From the NCBI GenBank assembly GCA_027186245.1, contig CP114498.1, positions 7,633,501 through 7,697,500 of the forward strand: a DNA stretch of 64,000 nt. The letters are read 5' to 3'. Shown piece after piece: positions 1 through 15,917 of this stretch. The notes beneath the pieces are model-generated. The model had not been told where the DNA came from and made no database searches. It was given only the letters and a program-made list of their open reading frames with translations. A program made the position numbers and the translations under genes. Source of the DNA: Coriaria nepalensis. Taxonomy: Eukaryota > Streptophyta > Magnoliopsida > Cucurbitales > Coriariaceae. Position 1 is the stretch's first letter; each line of letters starts with the position of its first letter.

Positions 1-1097
1 CTGACCTGATCCCACCATTCCCTAATTAGCGAGGAATTATCGAGGCTGTATTATTTTATTTTTCAGAATTTCAGGCGGGACACGTTGACAGTTATAAAGA
101 GAGAAGGAGAATTGTGATTCGTGACGTGGACTGAAGGCCGCCAAACAATTGGCTCACCACTTAGCTCATCTCTGCGTCATAATTTATTTATTTTACATTT
201 TCTATAAAATACATAAAATATTTGATCGTCTAATTTAATACAATTTATAATTATTGGCATGTTCATGTTGAATAATCGAAATTTTTTTTTCTTTCTCGTA
301 ATAAAATATTAATCATAAATTATATTACATTATATCTATTTAAATTATATATAATATTTAATACTTTATCTTTCTTCATTGTTATTGATCCCATGACTAG
401 CTATCTATCTATATATAAAATGGTTAATTATCTTGTTAGCCATTTTGTAGTTTAATTTTTACGAATTTGTTTATGTGTAATTTTTGATCAATTTTTTAAT
501 TTTTATGTAATTTAAATAAAACATTTTAGTTAATCTAATCATTTTTTCGTCAAATTAGTTAAAGAGATACACTGATATCACATGCAGTGTCATTAAAAAA
601 ATGATTTATTAGTCTTTCATTATTTATATTTTTTTCCTTATTAATTTATTATTTTCATTGTACTCCAAATTTTTGTTCTTTAAAAAAAATTGAAAAAAAA
701 AATTAGGGAAAATAAAAATCAAAGCCCGACATGACTTCTCGAAAAAAAAAAGATCGAAATGATTATATTTTTTGTGAGAATCAATCGAAATAATTTGATT
801 TCTTAATGAATTATCCAAATTGAATCAAATTTATGTGAGAAACTCGATCGAATCGATCATGCTCATCTTCTTAATGAAGAAGATGAACCAAATCTTGAAA
901 AAAATTTCAAACCAGACCTCTAATGGAGATGGAGTTTGATTTTTTTTTTCTTTAAGATTGAGAAAGATGAACTCTGCCCTTGAGTCCGCCGGTCCCAAGC
1001 CCAAATAAAAGAGGAGGGTTAGTGTTAGGCATGTGAAAGCCAATCATAAAAGAACCTATCATATCCACGAAAATTGGTTAAAAAATATTAATGTAAA
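1..1097. other. AT-rich spacer, no gene seen
   Basis: Only short AT-rich open frames are present, and none has recognisable protein content. I see no tRNA, hairpin or clear repeat. The right boundary is set by the start of the LINE-like remnant. Confidence 0.6.
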
Positions 1098-3790
1098 ATG
1101 TTAGGGCATCCCCCGCTATAAGTGATGCACTGCACCTACGCTCGTGTGTAGTGTTAAATAAGCAAGGCACGTTGTAGCAGCGCCCGGTTGTAATGTTAAA
1201 TAGACAAGGGTTCTTAGTACCATATTGGACGGGGGCTAGTAAAAAAACTAGTTCATACTAGAATTAGGAAGATTAGATTAAGCTCGTTGACGAGTAAGTT
1301 AATAGTATTAGTGGATGTTAGCGTAGAAAGAAGATAAATATAGCTTATCTTCAAATGAGAAAATAGAAGGAAAATAAAGCTAAGATTTGGTGAAGAGTTT
1401 AAACTTTTTTATTCAGGAATATATAAAACTTGGAATGAGGTACGAATAGTGATAGATAAAGCCTATAAGGATATAGTAGTTGCTATTAAGAGGTTTGGAG
1501 ATAGAATTATGAGCATAATTTTAGCTTTAGAATTAGAGATAATGCATATTATTAGTGCTTATGCACTCTATGTGAGATTAGATTATGAGACTAAGAAAGA
1601 CTCTTGGGATACTTTGGGAGAGTTAATTAATGGAATCCTCATTTCGGATAATGTTTTCTTAAGTGGTGATTTAAATAGTCATGTAGGTAAGGATAGAGTT
1701 GAGTAAGAAAGATTTTATGAAGGTCAAGGTCTTGGAGTTCCAAATAATATGGAAGTTTTTATTTTACACTTTGCCTTAACTAATGATTTTTGGATAGTAA
1801 ATACTTTCTATAAGAAGAGGGATGATCATTTAGTAACCTTTAAGAATTAACATAATAGAAGTCAAATTGATTACTTTATTGTTAGAGGACGAGATCAATG
1901 TAGTTGTAAGAATTGTAAGGTGATATTATTAGAGTGTTTAACTATCTAACATAGGTTATTAATCTTGGATATTTATTTGCGAGCATGAATGGAGTAGATA
2001 AATGTCAGATTAGACTGAGAATTAAGTTGTAGACTTTGAAGGAAGATGTATGCCAAACTCTTAAAAATAATATATTAGATAATTAGTTAGTCTTAGAACA
2101 TTGTGAGAATGCAAAGATTAAAGACAATATTAGTTAGTCTTAGAACTTTTTGAACATATAGTTAACTATATTAGGACTGAGATGAAGGAAGTGGTTGAAG
2201 AGGCTAAAAGAAGGGGAAGAAATGACAATGAGACATGGTGGTGGAACAATGAGGTGCAAAAAGTTATTTGGAAAAAAAAATATGGTTCAATAATTGGAAA
2301 AAAGATAAAGATCAATGGTCATATAAGCTTTATAAACAAGTTTAAAAAAACTTAGTAGTAAGGCAGTAGGGGAAGCTAAGAAGATAGTGTATGCTGATTT
2401 GTATAATAAGTTAGTAAAAAAAGGGGGAGAAAGACATTTTCAAAATAGCAAAAGCCAGATATCAAAAAACTAAGGATTTGAGTTACATTAGACGTCTCAA
2501 GTATGAAGATGGTAAAGTTCTAATGTAGGATAAAACTGTTTTAGGTAGGTAGAGGGATTATTTAGAGACACTACTAAATGGGACACGTGTAGAGGGGTTA
2601 AACTTAGAGGGATCTGATTCACTAAAAGGGAGGCATATGGTGTTCCATCGTAGGGTTAGTGTTAAGGAAGTAAGAGAAGCCTTGAAAAAGATGAAGATAG
2701 GGGAGACAGTTAGACCGAATGATATAGAAATTGAGGCGTGGAAGTGTCTAGGAGAAGTAGGAATCCAATGGCAGATTAGGCTCTTTAATATAATTTTAGA
2801 TACTAGGAAATTGGTATAATCATGGAGACAACATTATAATACCAATTTACAAAAATAAAGGAGATATACAAGATTGCTTAAACTATAAATGAATAAAGCT
2901 TATATGTCAGAGAATGAAACTCTAGGAGAGAGTTATAGAGTAGAGACTTAGGAATATCACAACAGTATCAGGAAATCAACTTGGTTTTATACCGGGTGGG
3001 TCTACGAGTGAAGCAATTTTCTTGATTATGGTTTTATTGATTTAGATAAAGCTTACGATAAAGTGCATAGAGAGTTAATTTAGTGGATACTTGGAAGCAA
3101 GAATGCGACTCAATATTATATTAATATCATTAAGGATATGTATGAAAGAGCTGTAACCAGTGTTCGATTCATATGGGTGATGTCTAGTGAATTCTCTATT
3201 ACATTAGGACTTCATTAATGGTCGACTTTAAGTCCATACCTACTTACTTTGGTTATGGATGAGTTAAAAAAACATATTCAGGATGAGGTACCCTGATGTA
3301 TATTGTTTGCATATGATATCGTTTTAATTGATGAAAATAAAGATGGTGTAAGTTAAAAATTAGATAGGTGGTGTGAGCCTCTAGAGAATAAGATTTTTAG
3401 AATTAGTCGATCAAAAATGGAATATCTAGATTGTAGGTTTAGTCCCGAACCTCGAAAATAAAGATGGTGTAAGTTAAAAATTAGATAGGTGGTGTGAGCC
3501 TCTAGAGAATAAGATTTTTAGAATTAGTCGATCAAAAATGGAATATCTAGATTGTAGGTTTAGTCCCGAACCTCGAATGAGAGATAGTCCAATTGAGATC
3601 AATAGCAGAGAGATCTTAGAGTGTGAAGTTTTCATTATTTAGAATTTATTATCTAAAAGATTGAGGATATTCGAAATGATATAGACTATAGGATTAAAGT
3701 GGGTTGGATGAAATAGATGATGACGTCATGAGTCTTATGCAATACAAGGATGTCTGCGAGGTTGAAAGGAAAGTATTATGATTTATAAAA
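1098..3790 (+). mobile_element. Decayed RTE-type LINE (non-LTR retrotransposon)
   Basis: This is a broken plant LINE of the type often annotated as craniofacial-development-protein-2-like. Residues translated from 1449-1706 match the apurinic endonuclease part (SAYA, then LSGDLNSHVG, the conserved GDxN/GH region). Residues from 2637-2819 match the start of the reverse transcriptase (VREALKKMK..., IEAWKCLGE, RLFN). Later pieces around 2960-3070 (GFIPG, LDKAYDKV-like) and 3240-3300 continue the RT. The frame is interrupted by many stops and shifts. A perfect 121-bp tandem duplication lies at 3333-3574. Similarity fades near 3790 just after a segment typical of the 3' part of pol, so the element is probably 3'-truncated. 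The 5' boundary (about 1098, before the run ending in ccccgc) is inferred from memory of plant RTE leaders. No target-site duplication was identified. Confidence 0.8.
3333..3574. repeat. 121-bp tandem duplication inside the LINE remnant
   Basis: Two adjoining copies, 3333-3453 and 3454-3574, look identical by eye. Each begins gaaaataaagatgg and ends cccgaacctc. The duplication falls in the RT part of the decayed LINE and arose after, or late in, its decay. Confidence 0.9.
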
Positions 3791-6124
3791 GGTATTTTGA
3801 ACTAGTTTGAGCTCCAAGTACACGAGTTCAAGCTTAAGCTCAAGTAATTTTAAAAATGTATTTTATTTTTCATATGCTATTAAACAAAACTTAATTGAGC
3901 TTAAGATTTAGCTCGAATTTGAGTTTTTCTAAATATGAAAGATAATTCGAATGAGTTTGAGTTTCTTAAAAATACACAAGCTCTCAAGCTGGCATTTCCA
4001 AAACTCATTGAACTCGAATCCAATAAAAGTTAATCGAACCGAGGCCGAGCTTAATTTGACCTAATCTGATAAAGTGGATCCATAAAACACATGCTGAGTG
4101 TTGGATTACTAATAATTATAGGCACTTGATGATAAATAAATCCATAAAACACATGCTACGTATTCAGCGTTACGCACAAGGACCAAGTCGATGGGTTTCA
4201 TGAGGCCCACTCTACCTAAAAAAAAAGTGGCGACCCACTTGTCAAATTGGTCTTGGGCCCCATACAAGCCCAAGATACAAACATGCTACGCGGTACGTAC
4301 GTTTGTACTGGAAACGCTTAAAATCAGGACAAAGCCAAATTATTATATAAAGAAAAATAATAATAACGAAAATATCAATTAATAGAAAAAAAAAATTTAA
4401 ATCGGAATTTCGTTTTCTTTCACCATTTTTTAATTAGAGAAAAAAAATAGAAATAATAATAAATAATTAATCAAATTTTTTAATCATATATAATTTATTT
4501 TTTATAAATTAATTCATACATAATTTTATGTTAATTTTTTAATTTATATACCATTCAATTCAAATGTAACATATTAGATACAATGATCAAATTTCAAATT
4601 ATGATGTTGATATGATACATTTGACATAACAATTGATAATGGGAAGTTGACGGTGGATATAGCGTTTTGGGATATATATGTTACAATATATCAAGGAAGA
4701 AATTAATGAGAAAGAATTATAGCAGCAGAATCTGGATCAGACGGACCAGATTCAACACGAAAAGTCTGTTTCGGTTTTTTGTCGTATTTGAACTGAAGTT
4801 AGCGGAGGATTTTTTTTTTGGTGCTGTTTTTTTAAATTTTTTTTTTTTTTGGCATTATCTGAGGCGCCCCTACCTCTCAGAGGGGTTAAAAGATTAAAAA
4901 AAAAAAAAAGGGAAGCAAGAGGGTGGGGACAGGAGGACAGTCCCATCACACCACCGAAGTGAAGAGGATAGTAGTAGTGGCTACGACCAATTTTGCAGCA
5001 TGTTAATTGCTGTTATGTTTTTCTTTTAACTAGATAGCTGTACATCATGACAGGGCAGAGCAGAGTGAACTTCTTTTGAGCACAAAAAGATGTCAGAGAC
5101 TGTGGCCGGCGAATGGAGAAGCACGCCGGGGATTTCACCGGGAAAGTAAGCTGCTGCACAGTGTCTTCAAATTCCAGAAAAAGCTGTTGATGTAGTAGCC
5201 TTATTTTATATAAAATACAAATATAAAAAATTAAATTGAAATATCACTAAATTAATTTAATTATATTTAAATGTAACTCTTGTAAATCTATTATTATCTT
5301 GTTTCGGCCGTATTGAATTGTACGGAAAATGCATGAAGAAGACATGAGAAGGTGTGAAATTGGTAGGTAAAATCATTCAAAGACAAATCTATGTGTCAAA
5401 TGTGAATGTGTGGGGGAGAAGAGTTGAGTAATGAGTAGTGTCTGTTTCTCTATTTCTCTTCTACTTTATTATTCTCTTCTCCAATCTCCAGTGTGTAGTG
5501 TGTAGTGTGTAGTGTGTAGTGTGTAGTGTGTAGTAGGTAGGACCATCAAACTTAGAATTGACATCAGTTTCATGCATCAATCCTACCTAGTCTTCTCTTT
5601 TTTTTCTTTTTCTTTTTTATTTTCTTTTATTTTATTTAATAATTTGTAAGGGAACAAAACTTTCTTTTCGTCGTTTTTTGCAGCCTTATAAACCATTAAA
5701 GGTCTTTTCACTCCATTAATCCATTTTGTAACATTACACACAAAAATAAATTCAAAAATATATCAATGTAAAATTACTCTTTTTACCCCTATCAAACAAA
5801 AACCCAAGATCGTAACCCTGTTGCCATCCACACATATCACGCATCCAATCAAAAAATCCCACAAATTCTATAATAATAATAATAATATTTATATATATTC
5901 AAAAGGATTCAAAAGGATTCAAAAGGAATTTGATAAAAAAAAAAAAAAAAGGTATAAAAAATCCAAAAGTTTAAATTTTAAATTAATAATGAGAGAGAAT
6001 TTGATAAAAATAAATATTATGTAAAATTTAAAGAAATCAAAATTAAAATTATGTAATTATTACTAGTTTTAACTCATAAATGACATTAAACACTTTTTTT
6101 CTCATTTACCGCCGCCACCTAACG
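3791..6124. other. Spacer upstream and downstream of no clear gene
   Basis: Mostly AT-rich DNA with homopolymer runs. An 18-bp direct repeat (atccataaaacacatgct) occurs at about 4079 and 4140. A 7-bp tandem array lies at 5492-5533. The short open frames here are low-complexity and unconvincing. The segment just left of 6125 should contain the 3' UTR of the CRF-like gene. Confidence 0.5.
5492..5533. repeat. 7-bp tandem repeat (TGTGTAG)6
   Basis: Six exact copies of TGTGTAG are followed by a degenerate copy. The array lies about 600 bp downstream of the CRF-like gene's stop codon and may be polymorphic in length. No function is implied. Confidence 0.95.
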
Positions 6125-7138
6125 CTAGCTCAGCACACCTTCTGTGTTTTTTGCTACTTGTTCACAAGAAACATCTCCGGGGTCATTAAAGTAATTATCC
6201 ACGTCCCATTTACAAGATCCGAAATCCCCGTCGAAATCAACCGATATATCGCCGAAATAGTCTTCTTTGTTACTCAGTTCCGGCATGCTCATTTCGTCGA
6301 AAAATATCGGCTCAAATGCCTTTTCATCTAAACCCGCGAAGCTTTCTTCTAAACCGCCGCTCGGTTCTTTCCGGTTCAGATCATGAACCGGTTTCGAGTC
6401 ATTTTCGGCCGATACAGACTCCGCTGTTCCCTGTTGAAATCTAAGAACTGATTTTGGAGAACAGAGACCGTGAGATTTGTCGCTGGAATCATAACCGGCA
6501 ACATCGATATCTGAAGCCGGATTTCTAACTGGACGGATTGAAACCTCCGCCGCCGCCGCTGGTTCTGTATCCGAAGAAATGATTCCGAGATCTTCTTTTT
6601 CAGGTGGTTTAAGAAAATTAGTCAGAGCATTAGCTCCATGAAAATCAATTGCGGCTATGTCGTATTCCCAAGCAGCTTCCTCCGCCGTGTCGAAAGTTCC
6701 GAGCCAGACCCTCCTCTTCTTAACCGGGTCTCTGATCTCCGCCGCCCATTTCCCCCACGGCCGGCGACGAACCCCTCTAAGTTTCTTACCGTTCGGAAAA
6801 CACTTCAAAGCTGATGCCGATCTGTAAGAAGCCACCTCATCGTACTCTGTTTTACTCTGTTCTGCTCTGTTCCTCTGTTTTTTCCCTCTGCTCGTCGGAA
6901 AATGAGAGAAGTCGTTCATTCTGATTTCGTTCATGTACGTTTTGACCTGACGGGTCGGATCATCGTCTTCTTCACCGGACGAATCTGTGGCGTCGTCGTC
7001 GGTGACCCATACCCGGATTATTCTCGGACCACCTTGCTCTATTTTCTCTGTAACGGTTCGGTTCTCTCTATACTTAACTTTTTGCGAGACGATCGGACTC
7101 ATTTGTTTGCTTGAAATTTGAAAATGAGAGGAAAGCAT
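6125..7138 (-). CDS. CRF: AP2/ERF transcription factor, cytokinin response factor (CRF) type
   Basis: Single-exon gene, 337 aa from the first ATG (7138). A second ATG at 7102 (residue 13, [11 protein letters not shown]) is an equally plausible start. Residues about 20-60 form the CRF domain ([16 protein letters not shown], then TDDDATDSS and an acidic run), which marks ERF group VI. Residues about 120-175 are one AP2/ERF DNA-binding domain with the [18 protein letters not shown] signature, including the Ala and Asp typical of ERF rather than DREB. The C-terminal half is acidic and low-complexity, as expected for an activation region. CRF proteins act in the nucleus downstream of cytokinin phosphorelay and in leaf ageing and stress responses (family knowledge). 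Gene order points to the CRF5/CRF6 branch, but that subgroup call is inference. The leader on the minus strand is CT-rich, and a CACGTG palindrome lies about 390 bp upstream. Confidence 0.93.
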   Translation of the reverse strand: MLSSHFQISSKQMSPIVSQKVKYRENRTVTEKIEQGGPRIIRVWVTDDDATDSSGEEDDDPTRQVKTYMNEIRMNDFSHFPTSRGKKQRNRAEQSKTEYDEVASYRSASALKCFPNGKKLRGVRRRPWGKWAAEIRDPVKKRRVWLGTFDTAEEAAWEYDIAAIDFHGANALTNFLKPPEKEDLGIISSDTEPAAAAEVSIRPVRNPASDIDVAGYDSSDKSHGLCSPKSVLRFQQGTAESVSAENDSKPVHDLNRKEPSGGLEESFAGLDEKAFEPIFFDEMSMPELSNKEDYFGDISVDFDGDFGSCKWDVDNYFNDPGDVSCEQVAKNTEGVLS

Positions 7139-9239
7139 TAATAAAAGGAAAGCTGGGTTTTGGAGAAAATGTGTTTGGAGGAAAGGAAAAGAAAGTAGAG
7201 AGAGGGTGGGGGAGGGAGAGAGAGAGAGAGATAGAGAATATCAGAAGAGGAGGAAGGAGTGTGGTGGTTTTTCAGTGGCAGAGGAGTCAAAAAGCTTTTT
7301 TTCAAAGAATCCCCTAATTTACAGGAGAAGGAGAATCCTATCAGCCTAATTTAATTAAATTATTCTTTTTTTATTTTCAAAAAAATCAAAACAAAGAATG
7401 TAATTGGAATTAAAAAGGATTTGTTATTTTATTTAATGGTTTAAGATTAACGTTAAAGATTCCGTTAAAATTTCGAGAGATCCCCGACGAATCGTCGCGT
7501 ATTCGACCAACAACGTTTTCATATTACGACACGTGTCGTTTAAGACCTCGGCTTTCTCGAATTTTAGGGGCCACTTGAGAAAAAAAAAGACTGAATCTTT
7601 AAATATAAGAATTAAAAACAAAAATGTATTCAACACTGTTAAGTTATAAATATTTTATAAGATTAATAAATATTATGATTAAAAATCAGATATTTATGAA
7701 ACACACATAGGAAATAAAATATACTACATCTATATATTTCCAAAAGAATTTGTCCATGGTTGCATGAAGTGATAATGTTGTTGGATATTTCATAGATAAT
7801 ACTCTTAGATGTGACTTATACTCAACTTTTAATTATTATATAATATATAATATATATATATGACTGGCTCAATGCTAAGAGGGTAAGGCAATCTTGATTT
7901 CTTGTCAATCAAGCAATTTGTAAATGATTTTATTCTATTTTATTTTTATTTATTTATAAAATAAGTAAATTAATAAATGCACTTCCTTTAGAGCTCATCC
8001 TAAATAATACCCATGAAATGTGCTCTATAATTGAATATTTCTTTTCCTCCATTAAAATAGCACCTCTGTGTAACCGTTACATACAGCCCCCTAGATGTAA
8101 CTTGCAAATAAAAACTTAACGTTAATTAATTTAAAGCTCGACTCATGTAATTTTTTTAGTGTAAACAAAGTAATTATGTATATGGATTTTTTTAATTAAA
8201 AAAAAACAAAAAACAAAAATGGTCTTAAAGCTGGTCCAAGCAAGAGAAAGAGTTAAAGGGATGGGTCGCAATTTGTTGTTGTTGTCACAAACGTTTATTA
8301 TATTCACGTGACTTTTCCATTCACTTTCATTGTATATTATGAATCTTAGAAATACTTATCCTAACTCTGAAGAGGAAATGTAGACAGCATTTCCCTGTGA
8401 AAATGAAATGAAGCTCCACGACGGAGGGTCAGGAGGTTTTTGGATCGGTTTTCAATCAACCCTGAGATTGTTTGATCGAATAATTGTCGGCTGGTTTTTC
8501 GATTTTACCTTATTATACTTTTTTAAGTATTTTTTTGTTTAAGCTCCACAGCAGAGGCCGGAGATTGTTCGATCGAAATACAACTTTCCTCCTAAGATTA
8601 AAATCCAATTTTTTTCTACTATGAAAACAAGGTACTGTAAAAACTAATTAAAAAATAAATCGGATGGTCAGTAATCCATCGGGTTTGATAAGCAGATTGG
8701 ACGGACAATAATCGGGATAAAAGTCAAATGTAAACAAATAAATCAAAAGCAACCAGAAATGTTAAGGGATCGAGTCAGGTGAGAGTCATCCTTATCCATT
8801 GAATAGGACACATATAGTAGAAGTGTTAGTACTAAATTTATTATCATCTGACTGGGATCTGAGGTACACACCCATGACCTTGCAAAAAAAGAAAAAAAAA
8901 ATCTCATTGGTCTATTCCTCTATGTTTTCATTCTTATTCTCGGATCACATAGTGTGAGAGAGTCATTAGAGATCTCTGAGAAAACCCATCCAGCCCTATT
9001 TTTAGCTAAAATGCCAGAAACTCGTTCTATTTCATAATAACAATAACAATGATTGAACATGAGACATGATGACAAAACAGTGAAATTTGACTTCAGGTGG
9101 GGCCCATTCATACAAAACCAGTGAGCAATCTCTTTAAACTTCTTGTGTTCAAGGTTTCGAGCTAAATGGCAAGAAGAGTTTAAGCTAACACAAACAAAGG
9201 GTGAGTTTTTAATGGATGGGTTTAAGAGAAGGAGGGCAA
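7139..9239. other. CRF promoter side and downstream spacer of the E2 gene
   Basis: 7139-7400 is the purine-rich (CT-rich on the coding strand) leader and near promoter of the CRF-like gene. The rest is AT-rich DNA without credible coding content. The segment near 9240-9372 is likely 3' UTR of the ubiquitin-conjugating enzyme gene. Confidence 0.5.
7527..7538. promoter_or_regulatory. G-box palindrome upstream of the CRF-like gene
   Basis: CGACACGTGTCG is a perfect 12-bp palindrome with a CACGTG core, about 390 bp upstream of the CRF-like start codon. CACGTG is the classical site for G-group bZIP and for bHLH/PIF factors. Binding is not shown; the position is consistent with a promoter element. 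Confidence 0.5.
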
Positions 9240-9372
9240 TATGAATATATTATCAATTTCCTTGTTCCATTACTGCAGTGGAAAGTTTCTACAGAAAAAA
9301 GATTCAATTTATACAGAACAATAAAGTAATTGCAAGAACCTAAAGAAATGCCCTCACCACAGTAAAGCACGC

Positions 9373-12235
<2,863 letters not shown>

Positions 12236-12380
12236 GGCTGGATGAACGGACGGCGATACTCCCGAAGATCACCTCCGATCCGAAGGAACTCACAGAGAGC
12301 CTAGAGAGAGAGAAAGCAAACTAGACGTAACGTACAGGAGGTTATGAGAGAGAAAGAGAGGGGAAGAGCTGCGTGTGTGT

Positions 12381-12390
12381 GTATATATGG
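12381..12390 (-). promoter_or_regulatory. Probable TATA box of the E2 gene
   Basis: The minus strand reads CCATATATAC about 150 bp upstream of the start codon, next to a GT/CA run. Between it and the ATG lies a pyrimidine-rich leader typical of plant 5' UTRs. The call rests on motif and spacing only. Confidence 0.5.
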
Positions 12391-12499
12391 TATTCGGTAC
12401 AATGGTACCTCACGTAAAGCTTGAGAGAGAGAGGCCTTTTGCTAGTGGCGCCGATTCTGGCCGATATGGTACGATCCGATTCGTTCCTGAATTTTTTTA

Positions 12500-14029
12500 A
12501 TAATTTTATTTATTCGAATAAGACTTAATTAATCCTTATTTATTTTATAAGTTAGCAATTATAATATTTAATGAATTATAAATTTTATCGATTTATCAAA
12601 TAAATTAAAAATTATGATATATTAATGAGTTATTCATTAATTAATCGAGTAAATTAGAAGTTATGATACTCAACAGGTCGAATGTCCCATCAACCCTTCG
12701 AATATCATAAATATTAGTCTATAAAATAAATAATAATTAAGTCTAATTTAAAAAATAAGATTAATAATATAATTTAAGACTATCTCAATATAATATTTAA
12801 AAAAAAATTTAAAATCAACATATATACGATAAAATATATTACTACATATTATAAAATAATTAAATAAATAATAAGTTTGTATTATTAAAAGTTAATTTAA
12901 TTAAAATAAATAAATAATTTAATTATATGTTATAAAATAAATAAATAATAATTTATTTAATAATAATAAATTAAAATTTTATAATATCATAAATAATTAA
13001 AATTATAAAAAAAATATTATTTAACTAAATAAAATATTATATTAATAAAAAAAATTTCAACATACCCACATAATTAAACACAATATGCCCCGATCTCATA
13101 CTGTACTCATATTCGTACTATATTTTTATCATATTCTGCAGGCTCATACAAATCTGACCCAACTCATTTCTTCTCACTACTGTCTGACTTGTTTTTTATG
13201 AATGAATCTACTTCTCTTATAGCGTATTAGTTAGTTTTGAACCGTCGATTTAGATGACCTTTCTTTCTTGTTGTTGAACGGACGAGGTTTTGTTGGGACA
13301 GAAAAATAAAATCTATTATTAATTAATAATTAATAATTATTCGTTTGGATGACAAGGGAACCAGCTGCACAGGCAGTACAGCTCTGTGATATTTCATCCT
13401 ACTTGTCTTTTCATTCTTTTTTTTTTCTTTCCTTCCATGTGCGGAAGAGCCAATGATAATATTACACGTGTATAATGACCAATGGCTAACGGACAACTAT
13501 CCATACTATAATTCATTTGCATGATTGATGAATGTGACCATTTTTTTTTTCTTTTTTTCTTTCTTCAAAATGAAATCCATAAAAAAATTCCGACTCAAAT
13601 AGATCTAACACAAAATCATATATTTAAAATTTAATGTATTATACCAAATTTTCTTCTATTATTTATTTATTTTTTTAAAGTCACCGTTAAATGTATTTAT
13701 TTTCCGAGACATAATTTGCTATACTAAGAGTACTCCACTCCGTTCATCAAACTATATCATTATTTTTACTATTAAAGGGATTTTTTTTTTCTTGTTATTG
13801 TTTGTTTTTTTATAAAAATCTTTACTTATAGACTTGTGATTATGATGATTGGAATATTAAAAGATATGAGAATTAGTACAATTAATGAAGAGAGATGAGG
13901 AGATAGAAAGCAAAGGATTCTTGAGAAAAGTTTATGGTGGAACGTGAATCGATTTTAGTGTATAATAAAAAAATTTTAAAAAAAATTTTAATGATATTTT
14001 ATATACATATAAATTAAATCTATATATAT
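12500..14029. other. AT-rich spacer with a MITE-like remnant
   Basis: 12500-13060 is almost pure A/T with short direct repeats. The stretch 13060-13160 (cataattaaacaca..., then ctcata/tatca words) resembles the right end of the hAT-like MITE at 29344-30042, so a truncated relative may lie here. A TACACGTGTA palindrome is at 13463-13472. No gene was seen. Confidence 0.4.
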
Positions 14030-15720
14030 ATGAAGAGATCATATTTTTGTCTATGTAAATCGATCGTTAAGACTTACCATGATGTTCTAAGTCAATTCTC
14101 AATATAATAGGATGTGTGTGAGCATGTAAAGATGACAATATTTTTTTTTTCTTTTTCTCCTAGAAAAATCTCTATAAAAAAAAACTTCTTAAATTAATTA
14201 GAATGATATGTATTTATAAAACTCAATTATGTATTTTGATTAATTTAAACTCATTAAATTAATTGAACTGATAATTCAATCATGATAAGATGATCATCAG
14301 ATGATATCTTTAATATGATTAAATCTTTTCAAATCTTATTTAAAATATAATTTTATCTATTTTGAATCACATCATCGATTTAATAATATATTTGATAAGA
14401 TCAAATTTGTTTAAATCTTATAAAATAAAATCTTATTTATTTTAAACTATATCATCTTTTTTATGATACATTTGATTTAGTCAGTCATATTCAAATATTA
14501 TTTAAAAAAAATTTTATATATTTTAAATCAAAGCATATCTTATTTGAATTTTAAATTAGTTTCTTAAACTAATCTAAATTTGACTTACCTAATCTTAATA
14601 TTATATATAATATATTCAATTCAAAATCAAATATATTATTATTTAATTAAATAATTCCGAATTTCACCATTTAAATACATCTTTTATTTAAGTAATACTA
14701 ATTTATCTCATAATTATGAATTTGTCCCATAAAACTATTTTCTTGCAAATAAGTTATTTTTCAACATTTATCATTCTAATCCTATGGAGTGTTTTATAGA
14801 GACGACTTGGGGACCATTGACCTACAATTCAAAGTTCTAATAAATTATATTATTTATCAAACTCTTTGATATAATAAATATTAATTTATTAATCATAATA
14901 TTATTTCACTAAAAATATTGTATTACACTCTTACAATTATATAACATATTTACTGAGCAGTCTCTAGTATTCAATTATAGAACATAGTCAATTATCTAAA
15001 AATTGATTCATAATTAAAACTAATCAAAATTACTATTTTACCCATATTATTATCTCTTTATCCTTAAGTACTATTAATTTACCAACAAACAATCAATTTA
15101 TAACTTGATTATAAATTTGAGCTCAAAACCGTTCAGTTCCAAAATTAACCCTTAAGGAAACCAATATACAATCTTCTATGAAGAAAGTTTATATTCCACA
15201 TCTGTAAGTCATGTTCCTAGTCACTTATTTCAATGAACCTCCAAAACAAAAGTGTTTAGCCTATTTTACAAACAAACTGTGACGAGTGAATCAAAAGATC
15301 CAGTTGACATAAACAAGAATTCATGACTACTCAGAATTCAGATTGATCTGCATATGATCATCTATTGATATAAATTTAATTCTTTATAGTAAATAGTATT
15401 TTAATAAAGAATTAATTCATATCGAGTCATATAATCCAATTATATAAAGCCCCTTCACTAAAATGTCTATCTATATCAGTGATCCGAATTTAAATCACAT
15501 GCATTCATAATGCTAGAGTAGCGTACTAGCAACCACTATATTAAAGATTTCATAATTTAATATGTTGTAGACAATTTAATTCATTGAATATAATCTTAAT
15601 ACTCTTGTACTAATACAAGATTATAGTAACATTAATGAATTTGAAATTTTCTGATATTTATTCATATTATTCGATAATAATATATTCACAACAATTATAT
15701 ATATTGTGAGAGAATAATAC
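14030..15720. other. AT-rich repetitive DNA, possible retroelement LTR
   Basis: This block holds three imperfect tandem units of about 80-82 bp (starting near 14329, 14411 and 14491). A more complex segment (15150-15600) follows that has the look of a dispersed plant repeat. No coding frame survives. I could not define termini or a target-site duplication, so assignment to an LTR is tentative. Confidence 0.3.
14329..14540. repeat. Three imperfect tandem units of about 80-82 bp
   Basis: Related words (tcaaatcttatttaaaat, ttaaatcttataaaat, tcaaatattatttaaaa) start at about 14329, 14411 and 14491. Each is followed by a similar ttt-atctatttt-aatca-atc stretch. The copies are diverged. Confidence 0.6.
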
Positions 15721-15917
15721 ATTCACAGTAATTTGAGTTAAACTTAATCTCCACACTACTCGGCTCGGCCTAATTACACCCCTAATTGGTGTACCAATTA
15801 CCAAAGTCAGCATTTTGAATGTAAGGGAAGGTGGGTTTTTCCCACTTACTTTCACCGGCATAAGTTGTGTGACAATGTGATTGTAGCTAGTGGTACTTGT
15901 TGACATAGATTTTCATC

